Origin: 2-01-FULL-33-17 sp964474375
GTDB taxonomy: Bacteria > Patescibacteriota > Minisyncoccia > Phycocordibacterales > UBA9973
NCBI GenBank assembly: GCA_964474375.1
Contig: CAYYSG010000014.1
Coordinates: forward strand, 1-19,603
DNA: 19,603 bases
Direction of reading: 5' to 3'
Shown here: positions 8,801 to 14,687 of the stretch, piece after piece
Layout: every line of letters begins with the position of its first letter
How positions within the stretch are numbered: the first letter of the stretch is position 1
Position numbers and translations under genes: made by a program
Notes under the pieces: generated by a model
Database searches by the model: none
The model's input: only the letters and a program-made list of their open reading frames with translations
Told to the model about the DNA's origin: nothing

Positions 8801-9246
8801 GTAGTACAGGTTTCACTACTGTTCCTACATTCACAGGTGCTCGTCTTGCAGATGGTACAACTACTATCCCAGGTACAGGTTGTGGACAAGGTACAGCAGC
8901 TGCTGTTTCTCAGACAATCTTCTGTGAATTCGGTACTTCTGGAAACACATTTACAACAACAACTGCTACAACAGGTGTTGAAGTAAACACTGACTTCGAT
9001 GGTTATACTATCGCAGCCGGAACTTCAAAGACATTTAGTTTGTACGCTACAGTTTCTGCTGCTAATACTGGCACAAACCTAGCTTCAATCTCTACATCTG
9101 TAGTTCCAGCAGGCTTTAACTGGGATGACGCTTCATACGCAACATTCGTTGCAGATGCAAGTGCAGCATCACCATCTAACGGTACTAACCTAACAGGTGC
9201 ATTGATTTATAACTTCCCAACAGGTTCATATACTGTTCGTCAATAA
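5875..9246 (+). CDS. predicted S-layer-like secreted protein with peptidoglycan-binding domain
   Basis: 1123 residues from ATG 5875; a TTG four codons upstream is less likely because the ATG gives a classical signal peptide (KSK, hydrophobic 6-18, cleavage near VSA|AYV, residues 22-25). Residues about 33-94 form a PG_binding_1-type domain (GMRNDDVRELQLRLN, YFGTLTRSAAQQYQ, GYVGPLTRAAL), which would dock the protein on the wall. Two 26-residue repeats with GGSLPAGC and two Cys each follow (100-121, 126-147). The rest, about 160-1123, is Ser/Thr/Gly/Ala-rich beta sequence without Lys-rich tracts, probably a string of Ig-like domains. Synonymous codon use is strongly restricted (many GGT, TCA, ACA, GCT), unlike the surrounding genes and like rplJ/rplL, suggesting very high expression. 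A structured leader precedes it and a strong terminator follows. The surface-layer role is inferred from size, composition and wall-binding domain. Confidence 0.85.
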   Translation: MTKSKIIAFVAALAMLGASTVSAAYVFNTNLGFGMRNDDVRELQLRLNQEVGTTLPGTTYFGTLTRSAAQQYQTMKGITPVSGYVGPLTRAALNSSMPSGGSLPAGCTSSSGFSTTTGQPCNVMSGGSLPAGCTSTMGYSPTTGVKCDSGSSTPQTGPVTAMLASTNPASGVIVAGQATARLLDITFSGSGTVNSVMLKRTGISDQSTLTNVYLYDGVTRLTDGYSFNNNGDLTITNLGLMVNGSKTVSVLADVYSSAPSGQTIAVSLASFTAGTSVSVVNVQGNVMSVASGSTLASITFPSSQSVANATVNAGTSSYAVYRQAIQVNTRSLWLKAANFRISGSAPSDATSNVGMYIDGVKVGNNATMTMTNGSNYLSFDFSAMPVELTTGSHSVEIRADIVKGSSYNFTVSLQQASDLMIMDPQVGVNVAVSSFSASAGAVISIGAGSATIVVDPSFSAMTNVTGGASNATIAKFKIRGYGEDVKVTSLPITPVLANACTSGSTYSSSPCDDTAGADQTQFVAGNGLQNVTLYFNGSQVGSQQSWGSGTLTFNLGSQMIIPAGVDSILEVRADLRTSPSSSGAANSSATSGANYTAGTVSANLGAGTAEGWSSKSSYTTSTSTGTTLAIQTGLLAVAKNTGYANGTQTPNTAGVKIGSFVLQNQSSSEAVRVTGLTVGLTNDGTTVLTTGTTPALTNFSGLRTSETSGSGSTPVQPQASNVFSVDFNLAPGATKVIDILADTSSGTGNVVATLVASSLGSSSNISVSQNGNGTAVQGQTITLGSGTVGTPALLTSSSTSAQYIAAGNGASNATQASYTMTSTGGASTISELKFTITGTAANPVTSITVGNVTAPVVGGVAWLQNLNLVVPNGGSGLTVNAMISYAPVGTGGVIPNTTVITTLDYVKYSSGGTTAVITPSVAAPTVTVVGSKPTVVVNTSTNTGLNLGAENKIGEVTVSADSKGNIKLNDIQFSVSSTGFTTVPTFTGARLADGTTTIPGTGCGQGTAAAVSQTIFCEFGTSGNTFTTTTATTGVEVNTDFDGYTIAAGTSKTFSLYATVSAANTGTNLASISTSVVPAGFNWDDASYATFVADASAASPSNGTNLTGALIYNFPTGSYTVRQ
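6172..6315 (+). repeat. imperfect tandem repeat (78-base period) inside the S-layer-like gene
   Basis: Two coding units of GGSLPAGCTS-x2-G-x-S-x-TTG-x3-C begin at 6172 and 6250 (residues 100 and 126). Cys107/Cys121 and Cys133/Cys147 have identical spacing, suggesting one disulfide per unit. Synonymous differences between the units show the protein repeat is maintained rather than freshly duplicated. Confidence 0.75.
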
Positions 9247-9306
9247 TCTTTAGATTATTTAGAATAAGTAGTTCCTTTGAGAATTATAATGAGTTTTTCG
9301 AAACTC
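9242..9306 (+). other. two 3' UTR hairpins after the S-layer-like gene
   Basis: AATAATC (9242-9248), TTTA loop, GATTATT (9253-9259) overlaps the stop codon. GAGTTT (9291-9296), TTCG loop, AAACTC (9301-9306) follows. With the terminator at 9318 this makes three hairpins in the 3' UTR, which may protect an abundant mRNA from exonucleases (inference). Confidence 0.5.
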
Positions 9307-9317
9307 TAAATCGAAAC

Positions 9318-9352
9318 AAAAAATCCCCTTAATTGGGGATTTTTTGTTTTTT
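9318..9352 (+). terminator. intrinsic terminator of the S-layer-like gene
   Basis: AAAAAATCCCC (9318-9328), loop TTAATT, GGGGATTTTTT (9335-9345), then GTTTTTT. Classic A-rich/T-rich flanks mean it could act on both strands. Confidence 0.9.
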
Positions 9353-9369
9353 AGGGCGCAGGAGTGATG

Positions 9370-9398
9370 TTGATTTTTGGGTATAAATGTGGTATTAT
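9370..9398 (+). promoter_or_regulatory. promoter of the gene at 9405
   Basis: TTGATT (9370-9375), a 17-base spacer, TATTAT (9393-9398). The start would fall at or within a base or two of ATG 9405, predicting a leaderless mRNA and ruling against the in-frame ATG at 9387, which lies upstream of the -10. Confidence 0.65.
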
Positions 9399-9404
9399 AA
9401 ACAT

Positions 9405-9920
9405 ATGCAAATAAAACAAACATTAAACAATCCTGTTAATCACAAAACAGCCAGTACTATAATAACTATAGTTGTACTAGGCGCATTAATATGGGGTATA
9501 TCTTGTTACTATAAAAACAAGTCCAACGCTACAATTCCAGCTGACGAATCTACAAACCAAGAAGAAGTAGTCGCGGAAAACAAGCCTGCTACTACTAACA
9601 AACCAGCTACTGGTGGTAGTAGTGTCAGCACAGTGCCAGATATGTCATATAGTGACGCTATAAAGGCCTACGAGGGCCGTCGTATGCAGTTCGACCAGTC
9701 TTGCGTAACATCACCTTATCAGCACACTTATAAAAACGGTACTAAAATAATGCTGGACAACCGTGCATCAGTATCCCGCACTATCAAAATAGGTCAAACA
9801 GTAACAGTGCCGGCTTATGGTTACAAAATAGTTACTTTGTCAGCTAACACATTCCCATCAACTATACTTGTGGACTGTGACGCTAAACAAAACGTAGCGA
9901 CTATTATTGTCCAACAATAA
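9405..9920 (+). CDS. single-pass membrane protein with extracytoplasmic beta domain
   Basis: 171 residues from ATG 9405. One transmembrane helix (about 16-34), then a Thr/Pro/Glu/Asn linker (about 40-78), then a compact domain (about 79-171) containing SYSDAIKAYEGRRMQFDQSC, KNGTKIMLDNRASVSRTIKIG and a strand-rich end, VPAYGYKIVTLS...ILVDCDAKQNVATIIVQ. Cys100 and Cys158 may form a disulfide. The arrangement (GTKIMLDNR, GYKIVTLS, DC near the end) matches a small domain I recall from CPR surface proteins that resembles a cupredoxin fold; no copper-ligand set is evident, so copper binding is not claimed. An in-frame ATG at 9387 was rejected because it precedes the -10. It has its own promoter after the S-layer-like terminator. 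Confidence 0.75.
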   Translation: MQIKQTLNNPVNHKTASTIITIVVLGALIWGISCYYKNKSNATIPADESTNQEEVVAENKPATTNKPATGGSSVSTVPDMSYSDAIKAYEGRRMQFDQSCVTSPYQHTYKNGTKIMLDNRASVSRTIKIGQTVTVPAYGYKIVTLSANTFPSTILVDCDAKQNVATIIVQQ

Positions 9921-9932
9921 CCCACAACCACC

Positions 9933-9955
9933 ACTTAGAGGCTCAACCTCTAAGT
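9933..9955. repeat. REP palindrome copy 1
   Basis: Stem ACTTAGAGG (9933-9941), loop CTCAA, stem CCTCTAAGT (9947-9955). It begins 13 bases after the stop of the preceding gene, and is identical in sequence to three other copies around and inside the transposase gene. Confidence 0.9.
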
Positions 9956-9971
9956 AAAAACAAAACCACCT

Positions 9972-10008
9972 AAAACAAACTTAGAGGCTCAACCTCTAAG
10001 TTTGTTTT
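9972..10008. repeat. REP palindrome copy 2, extended into a terminator-like hairpin
   Basis: The REP core (9979-10001) is extended by complementary flanks, AAAACAAA on the left and TTTGTTTT on the right, giving a 16-bp perfect stem (9972-9987 with 9993-10008) and a T-rich right side. It would terminate the gene ending at 9920, and its right arm lies where a -35 box for the transposase gene would be. Confidence 0.85.
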
Positions 10009-10017
10009 TGTTTAGTG

Positions 10018-10023
10018 TATAAT
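10018..10023 (+). promoter_or_regulatory. -10 box of the transposase gene
   Basis: A perfect TATAAT six bases before ATG 10030 predicts a leaderless mRNA. No good -35 is visible; that region is occupied by the right arm of REP copy 2, so binding of the transposase to its own REP could repress it (inference). Confidence 0.55.
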
Positions 10024-10029
10024 TAGTAT

Positions 10030-10686
10030 ATGAGAAAAACTCAGTTTGAACCTGAGAACTACTACCATATATATAATAGGGGTGTAGACAAACGTTCCAT
10101 TTTTCAAGACAAAGAAGACCTTGCTCGTTTTCTAGAATGTATGAATGATTTCAACACAGAAGAAGCAACAGGTGGACTTTTTCAGCTTTCTTTTACTAAA
10201 GATAAATCACTTAGAGGCTCAACCTCTAAGTTGGTTAGGTTTGTTTCATATTGTTTGAATCAAAATCATTATCATTTTATATTAGAGCCTTTAGTTCAGG
10301 ATGGTATTCAAAAATTTATGCATAGAATAGCAACAGGCTATACTATGTTTTTTAATGAAAAATATGATAGATCTGGCGCACTTTTTCAAGGTAGGTATAA
10401 ATCAGTTCATGTGGAAAATAATGCGTATCTTTTGCACCTTAGTGTCTATGTGAATCTAAATAACAGGGTGCATCTGGGGTTAAATGAACCATGGATAGAA
10501 GAATTACAATTTTCTAGCTTTAAGGAATACTCTGGGGTTAATACTAATAATTTTTGTGAAAAAGGTATAATTCTGGATCAGTTTAATAGCAGAGAAGATT
10601 ATCTAAAATACGCCGAGGATACATTGCCTGGTATTATAAAAAGAAAGCAGGACGATAAAAGTCTAAAATACCTACTAATAGAGTAA
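10030..10686 (+). CDS. REP-associated tyrosine transposase (TnpA_REP, Y1 HUH family)
   Basis: 218 residues. The family cuts and joins single-stranded DNA at REP hairpins. Visible features: N-terminal YYHIYNRGVDKRSIFQD (11-27), typical of RAYTs; HUH metal-binding motif H80-Y81-H82 in LNQNHYHFILEP; RSGALFQGRYKS (114-125); and the likely catalytic tyrosine in LLHLSVYVNLNNRVH (Tyr140), matching the YIHLNPVRA region of relatives. An identical copy of the REP palindrome lies in frame inside the gene and encodes Ser60-Lys67 plus the first base of codon 68, just before the strand leading to the HUH motif. The frame stays open, so the protein may still be active. A fourth REP copy overlaps the last base of the stop codon. 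Codon choice is looser and more AT-rich than in neighbouring surface genes. Confidence 0.93.
   Translation: MRKTQFEPENYYHIYNRGVDKRSIFQDKEDLARFLECMNDFNTEEATGGLFQLSFTKDKSLRGSTSKLVRFVSYCLNQNHYHFILEPLVQDGIQKFMHRIATGYTMFFNEKYDRSGALFQGRYKSVHVENNAYLLHLSVYVNLNNRVHLGLNEPWIEELQFSSFKEYSGVNTNNFCEKGIILDQFNSREDYLKYAEDTLPGIIKRKQDDKSLKYLLIE
10209..10231. repeat. REP palindrome copy 3, inside the transposase coding region
   Basis: ACTTAGAGG (10209-10217), CTCAA, CCTCTAAGT (10223-10231), identical to the flanking copies. Read in frame it contributes LRGSTSK. Its position in a linker would let the protein tolerate it. Confidence 0.9.
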
Positions 10687-10708
10687 CTTAGAGGCTCAAC
10701 CTCTAAGT
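10686..10708. repeat. REP palindrome copy 4, at the transposase stop codon
   Basis: Stem 10686-10694, loop CTCAA, stem 10700-10708. The first base is the last base of the TAA stop codon, so the gene ends exactly at a REP. Confidence 0.9.
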
Positions 10709-10729
10709 AGATGAAAAGGTTTGTTTTGC

Positions 10730-10758
10730 TTGCGGGGTGGGGTAGTGTGTGGGATAAT
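10730..10758 (+). promoter_or_regulatory. putative promoter of the 57-residue membrane protein
   Basis: TTGCGG (10730-10735), a 17-base spacer, GATAAT (10753-10758). The start would be near 10765, only about 8 bases before ATG 10773. An alternative -10, TAGTAT (10761-10766), sits six bases before the ATG. Confidence 0.5.
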
Positions 10759-10772
10759 TGTAGTATAAGATT

Positions 10773-10946
10773 ATGGACGTACGAACAAAGCTAAAATCAA
10801 AAATAGACTCTGTTTCTGCTTGGTTTTTCATATTTGGACTAGCTTTATTTTTGGGATTTTGGGTTATCAAAACCACACAAAAGGTCAATGCAATATCTAA
10901 CAGCATAGGGGAGAAATCTCTCCGCGCGGAACTATTAGAACTATAA
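10773..10946 (+). CDS. small single-pass membrane protein (57 aa)
   Basis: Translation gives 57 residues: a basic N-terminus (MDVRTKLKSKIDS), one hydrophobic helix (about 16-32, AWFFIFGLALFLGFWVI), then a short helical, mildly charged C-terminus ending in RAELLEL. The positive-inside pattern suggests the N-terminus is cytoplasmic. A promoter lies just upstream and the stop is 30 bases before the lipase-like gene, so the two may be co-transcribed. I do not recognise a family. Support is the clean membrane-protein architecture, promoter placement and lack of any other gene in the interval. Confidence 0.6.
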   Translation: MDVRTKLKSKIDSVSAWFFIFGLALFLGFWVIKTTQKVNAISNSIGEKSLRAELLEL

Positions 10947-10976
10947 TAACTATCTAAATGCTAGTACTACATTACA

Positions 10977-13859
10977 ATGATTAAGAATAAACTAATAATT
11001 GGAATGGTGCTGGCTATAATGTGCAGCTTTGTGCCGGTAGTAACCCTGGCGGATACTACATTTAACTCATCCAGCGACATTGAAAATTTAGCCATAGCTA
11101 ACGGTGGAACTTATGACTTGACGCTAGATGGGTCACCTTATATTTTCCCTAATGGTGTTTTTATAACTCAAAATGTAACCATTAATGTCGAGCCTGGAGT
11201 GGAAATCATGATGGGGAATAATAGATCCATCCAATTATTTAACGGGATTTTTAATGCTATTGGCACCAGTGATCAGCCAATATTAATTACATCGGTTAGT
11301 GGGTTTATGGCATCAGTACAATTTTCCAGCTTTACGACTACAGCGTCTACTGCGAATTTGGAATATGTAAAAATCAGTAATGCCAGATATTGCACTACCG
11401 CCGGCAGGGTTAATTTAAATTATAAAAATGTAACATTGGAAAACTGCGCAATCGCGCCTATTTCCACTGGTAACCTGGGTGTAAATGCAGTGTTCGATAA
11501 TATTACTTATAACAAAGTAGCTAGCCCTGTAAATGGCTCGTTTTTGTATATTGGACTACCGGATGGTATTACGGAATCTAGTCCTGTAAATATAGTTTTT
11601 AAAAATTCAGAATACAATGTAGACAATGGATTGTTCGCTATTGTTAATGACCAAACCGCCAGTGGGTTACCCAGTGAAAATATAAATATAAAAATAAACG
11701 ACAATGTTTTCACAGGGCAAGTTAAAGATGCTGGACTATTTCGAATAATTGATAGTAATACCAACATTACTTTACCTTTTCAAATAGATGCTACAAATAA
11801 CTACTGGGGTGACCCTGCTGGTCCGTACTATAGTGGCACATTACCTAAGACCAACGGACCACAAGTACCAAGCAATATTGATTTTGTGCCTTTTAAAACC
11901 AGTGCTGTGCCGGTAGAGCCACTGCCAGAATGTTGTTCCAATGTATTATTTATTCCTGGTATGCAGGGTAGTAGGCTGTACAACCTGCGCGATAACAATA
12001 GTGAAGACCAATTATGGGAAGCCAATCTGCCAAGTGATTTAGTGGATTTATACATGGATGCAAATGGTAATATTCTGGATGATGGAATTTACACGAGGGA
12101 TGTTTTAGATAGAACAAATATAGTACCAGACATAATAGAAGATATAACAAATCAAGTAGACAAAGATATTTATAAGAATAGTCTGGAATATTTATATAAT
12201 TTGAAACAAACAAATAGTATTAGTAATTACGCAGTGTATCCATACGACTGGCGAATAGATGTGGATACAATAATAAATAATGGTACTAAATTAGGGGACG
12301 GTAGTTATAGCAAGCTAGTTGAAGTATTACGGCAAGAAGCTGTAAATTCACCCACAGGCAAGGTCAGCATTATGGCTCATAGTATGGGCGGGCTATTAGC
12401 TAAAAGATTCGTGCAGACATTGAGCGAAGCTGATCAGGATTTGATAGACAAAGTCATATTCATTGCAGTGCCGCATGTTGGTACAACCGAAGGAATAAGT
12501 GCTGTTTTAAGTGGTATTATTTTTGAAAAACCATATGGAGATTTTATTACTAAAAAATATACACGAGCATTAGCTGAAAATATGCCTACAGCACATAGCT
12601 TGGTGCCATCAGCAGAATTTTTTAATGACAGTGCTATAAACCCTGTTGTGTTTAATGCGGGCGCGGTGGAACTAGTTCCGGAACTAGCCATATATGGCGG
12701 TAGTATAAACACAGCTGACGAACTATATAGTTTTATAACCGGAAGTGACGGGCGGATTGATGCGGACTTTAACGATTTAGGTTACCCTAATGTGTCACCA
12801 GCTGTGGTAGTTAACAAAGCCAAGGCACTGCATGATGAAATAGACAGCTATATTTTGCCAGTTAGTATTGAAACATATCAAGTACTAGGCACTGGTAGGG
12901 CTACACCTAAAGCTATAGTTTATGATAAATATAATTCTGGTAATGGGGATTATATAAGTTATGAAATAGGTAAAACAAATTTGGGCGACGGTACTGTAGT
13001 TAGTAGTAGCGCTGGGTATTTGGAATTAGGGGACACATACTATGTGGACTTGTATAACTACAACAAAGACACTGGTGGGAATTTTGACCACAAGAATATC
13101 AGCGGTATTGACCCAGTCAATAATTTGCTAACAAGTATTTTAACGGAAACTACTTTTACACCAGATAGCTATGTGTCGACCAGTATGACCCCAAATATAA
13201 ACAGGCATTTACAAATATCTATGCATTCACCGGTGGATATACATTTGTACGACAATGCTGGCCGGCACACCGGACCAGTATATGTGGAAATAAATGGCGA
13301 AGTAGTGCGGCTAATAGAGGAAAATATACCGAATTCAGAGTATAATGAATACGGTGAAGCCAAATATATAGACGTACCCGACGATGGTACATATAACCTG
13401 AATTTGGATGGCTATGATACTGGTACGTTTACTTTACACCTAATTCGGACTGACGAAACAGGTGAAGTAATGAAAGATAGCTTTATGGATTTGCCAGCTG
13501 GTACGGAGATGGCATCCAGTATTGTAATCAACCCTAATTTGCCTGTAGCTGAAATTAATCTGGATACTGATAATGATGGTGTAGTGGATATAAATGCTAA
13601 AAATGACGGTACAGTAATAGATTTAAATAAAGAAGAGGAAGAGAATTGTAAAAAAGAAAAAGACAAGAAAGATAAAAAACACAAAGACAGGAATAAAGAT
13701 GATGAAAAGGAATGCAAGAAGGATAAAAAAGATAAACCCAACAAAAAACCAAAAGACAAAAAGCCTAAACATTGGCACGACAAACACAATCACGAATACG
13801 ATAGGGGAGAGAATAAGAAAAATGATCGAGATTATAAGAATTATAAAAATAATAGATAA
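10977..13859 (+). CDS. secreted LCAT-type lipase/acyltransferase with beta-helix region and charged C-terminal tail
   Basis: 960 residues. Signal peptide about 1-25 (cleavage near TLA|DTT). Residues about 40-310 look like a right-handed beta-helix, ending with the NNYWGDPAGP motif (274-283). Residues about 318-720 are an alpha/beta hydrolase of the lecithin:cholesterol acyltransferase type: oxyanion region FIPGMQGSRLY (325-335), YPYDWR (421-426), nucleophile elbow AHSMGG (Ser469), candidate acid Asp671 in LGDGTVV, and candidate His705 in NFDHKNISG. A beta domain follows (about 745-860), then a calcium-binding-like DTDNDGVVDI (863-872). The end (885-960) is a Lys/Asp/His/Asn-rich low-complexity tail, very hydrophilic. 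The enzyme probably acts on lipid esters outside the cell, perhaps of a host or neighbour; the substrate is unknown. It is followed two bases later by a membrane protein gene. Confidence 0.88.
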   Translation: MIKNKLIIGMVLAIMCSFVPVVTLADTTFNSSSDIENLAIANGGTYDLTLDGSPYIFPNGVFITQNVTINVEPGVEIMMGNNRSIQLFNGIFNAIGTSDQPILITSVSGFMASVQFSSFTTTASTANLEYVKISNARYCTTAGRVNLNYKNVTLENCAIAPISTGNLGVNAVFDNITYNKVASPVNGSFLYIGLPDGITESSPVNIVFKNSEYNVDNGLFAIVNDQTASGLPSENINIKINDNVFTGQVKDAGLFRIIDSNTNITLPFQIDATNNYWGDPAGPYYSGTLPKTNGPQVPSNIDFVPFKTSAVPVEPLPECCSNVLFIPGMQGSRLYNLRDNNSEDQLWEANLPSDLVDLYMDANGNILDDGIYTRDVLDRTNIVPDIIEDITNQVDKDIYKNSLEYLYNLKQTNSISNYAVYPYDWRIDVDTIINNGTKLGDGSYSKLVEVLRQEAVNSPTGKVSIMAHSMGGLLAKRFVQTLSEADQDLIDKVIFIAVPHVGTTEGISAVLSGIIFEKPYGDFITKKYTRALAENMPTAHSLVPSAEFFNDSAINPVVFNAGAVELVPELAIYGGSINTADELYSFITGSDGRIDADFNDLGYPNVSPAVVVNKAKALHDEIDSYILPVSIETYQVLGTGRATPKAIVYDKYNSGNGDYISYEIGKTNLGDGTVVSSSAGYLELGDTYYVDLYNYNKDTGGNFDHKNISGIDPVNNLLTSILTETTFTPDSYVSTSMTPNINRHLQISMHSPVDIHLYDNAGRHTGPVYVEINGEVVRLIEENIPNSEYNEYGEAKYIDVPDDGTYNLNLDGYDTGTFTLHLIRTDETGEVMKDSFMDLPAGTEMASSIVINPNLPVAEINLDTDNDGVVDINAKNDGTVIDLNKEEEENCKKEKDKKDKKHKDRNKDDEKECKKDKKDKPNKKPKDKKPKHWHDKHNHEYDRGENKKNDRDYKNYKNNR

Positions 13860-13861
13860 AT

Positions 13862-14263
13862 ATGAAAAAATTAATTATAAATTTTTTATTCCTAACTATA
13901 AACATACTATTCTATTCTTTTTTTAAAAAAGAATTAGTGGCTGATTTTGTTAGTAAGGATTTGTATGTTTTAGTACCAATAATTTTGCTAGCCTTAATAC
14001 TTTCAAAGGCCAAGTACTTTTTGTGGAGTGTATTATTTATTTCAGGTTCCAGTATAATTTTATATGGAAACACATTAGCTCAACAATCTACTTGCGCAAA
14101 TATTGGTTGCGGAATTAATATATATGCTTTATATGTACCAATTGCATTGTTGGGTGTTACTATCCTCCTCCTTTTAATTCAGCTCATTCAATTTATAATA
14201 AAACGTAGTCGGGCTAAAAATGCTCCAATGGTTGATGCTCGGAATACAAATATATTTCGGTAG
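13862..14263 (+). CDS. hypothetical multi-pass membrane protein
   Basis: 133 residues with about four hydrophobic segments (about 4-20, 33-48, 52-68 and 89-113) and a basic C-terminus (IIKRSRAK, then APMVDARNTNIFR). The loop before the last segment carries two cysteines in STCANIGCG (about 76-84). I do not recognise the family. The ATG lies two bases after the stop of the lipase-like gene, so the two are almost certainly co-transcribed and may be translationally coupled. A shared role at the envelope is plausible but inferred only from position. Confidence 0.75.
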   Translation: MKKLIINFLFLTINILFYSFFKKELVADFVSKDLYVLVPIILLALILSKAKYFLWSVLFISGSSIILYGNTLAQQSTCANIGCGINIYALYVPIALLGVTILLLLIQLIQFIIKRSRAKNAPMVDARNTNIFR

Positions 14264-14270
14264 TTTGTGG

Positions 14271-14276
14271 TATAAT
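14271..14276 (+). promoter_or_regulatory. -10 box of the 52-residue protein gene
   Basis: A perfect TATAAT eight bases before ATG 14285, preceded by TGG. The mRNA would be leaderless or nearly so. No convincing -35 was found. Confidence 0.5.
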
Positions 14277-14284
14277 CTGAGTAT

Positions 14285-14443
14285 ATGAGTCATACACTCA
14301 AAGTCATAATAGGGTTTACTTTTATGATAGGCTTGGGGCTAGGGTTCCTGTATTTTATGGATCAGGGTACATTTACCAAGTCTATTGGAGGTATTAATCC
14401 TATAAATACAGGGGCAGGGTGTGCAGCCAAAGGTACTTGCTAA
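14285..14443 (+). CDS. small single-pass membrane protein with Cys pair (52 aa)
   Basis: Translation gives 52 residues: MSHTLKV, then a hydrophobic helix (about 8-24, IIGFTFMIGLGLGFLYF), then a short extracytoplasmic part ending in GAGCAAKGTC. Two cysteines (about 47 and 52, the last residue) recall the Cys pair in the loop of the preceding membrane protein. A perfect TATAAT lies just upstream and a terminator follows at 14513. I do not recognise a family; architecture and flanking signals support it as a real gene. Confidence 0.6.
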   Translation: MSHTLKVIIGFTFMIGLGLGFLYFMDQGTFTKSIGGINPINTGAGCAAKGTC

Positions 14444-14512
14444 AATAATTTTAATAATGTATACTATGGTACGAGTATTTCATTTCGACTTGTATTCTAG
14501 TCAATTTGGAAA

Positions 14513-14548
14513 GGGTGGCTAGGTTACCATATGTAGCCACCCCATTTT
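14513..14548 (+). terminator. intrinsic terminator
   Basis: GGGTGGCTA (14513-14521) pairs perfectly with TAGCCACCC (14534-14542), followed by CATTTTTAAAA. It ends the transcript of the small membrane protein genes. Confidence 0.85.
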
Positions 14549-14580
14549 TAAAAGCATTGTGTTTTCATAGTTTTAGTTTT

Positions 14581-14634
14581 CCTTTGGGAATAGGGGCAAG
14601 TGGACATGGTCCATAACCCCCTATAACCCAAGGG
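14581..14634 (+). ncRNA. long nested hairpin of unknown type (candidate small RNA)
   Basis: Nested complementarity: CCTTTGGG (14581-14588) with CCCAAGGG (14627-14634, one G-U); ATAGGGG (14590-14596) with CCCCTAT (14618-14624); TGGAC (14601-14605) with GTCCA (14609-14613) closing an ATG loop. Nineteen to twenty pairs with small near-symmetric internal loops. It lies between two terminators (14513 and 14688), so it could belong to an independent RNA of about 150 bases. No strong promoter was found and no known family recognised. Confidence 0.45.
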
Positions 14635-14687
14635 TCTAATCTATAAAGCAAAAGATATAAAGTGAGGTAGTTGATTTTTAGCATATT

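Larger units (their letters stand above)
9933..10708 (+). mobile_element. REP-associated tyrosine transposase (RAYT) unit
   Basis: A HUH/Y1 transposase gene (10030-10686) together with four identical 23-bp palindromes, at 9933, 9980, 10209 and 10686. In known RAYT systems the transposase recognises such palindromes (REPs) elsewhere in the genome. No target-site duplication or IS ends beyond the palindromes were seen. Confidence 0.8.

Noticed and set aside
9387..9404. ATG at 9387 as the start of the membrane protein gene
   Set aside because: It lies upstream of a good -10 box at 9393-9398; ATG 9405 fits the expected transcription start.
9933..10708. Short CRISPR array
   Set aside because: Four identical palindromes resemble repeats, but spacing is irregular (46, 230 and 477 bases) and a REP-type transposase explains them.
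13412..13789. A 125-codon minus-strand frame rich in Ser, Leu and Phe
   Set aside because: It is the antisense shadow of the Lys/Asp-rich lipase tail.
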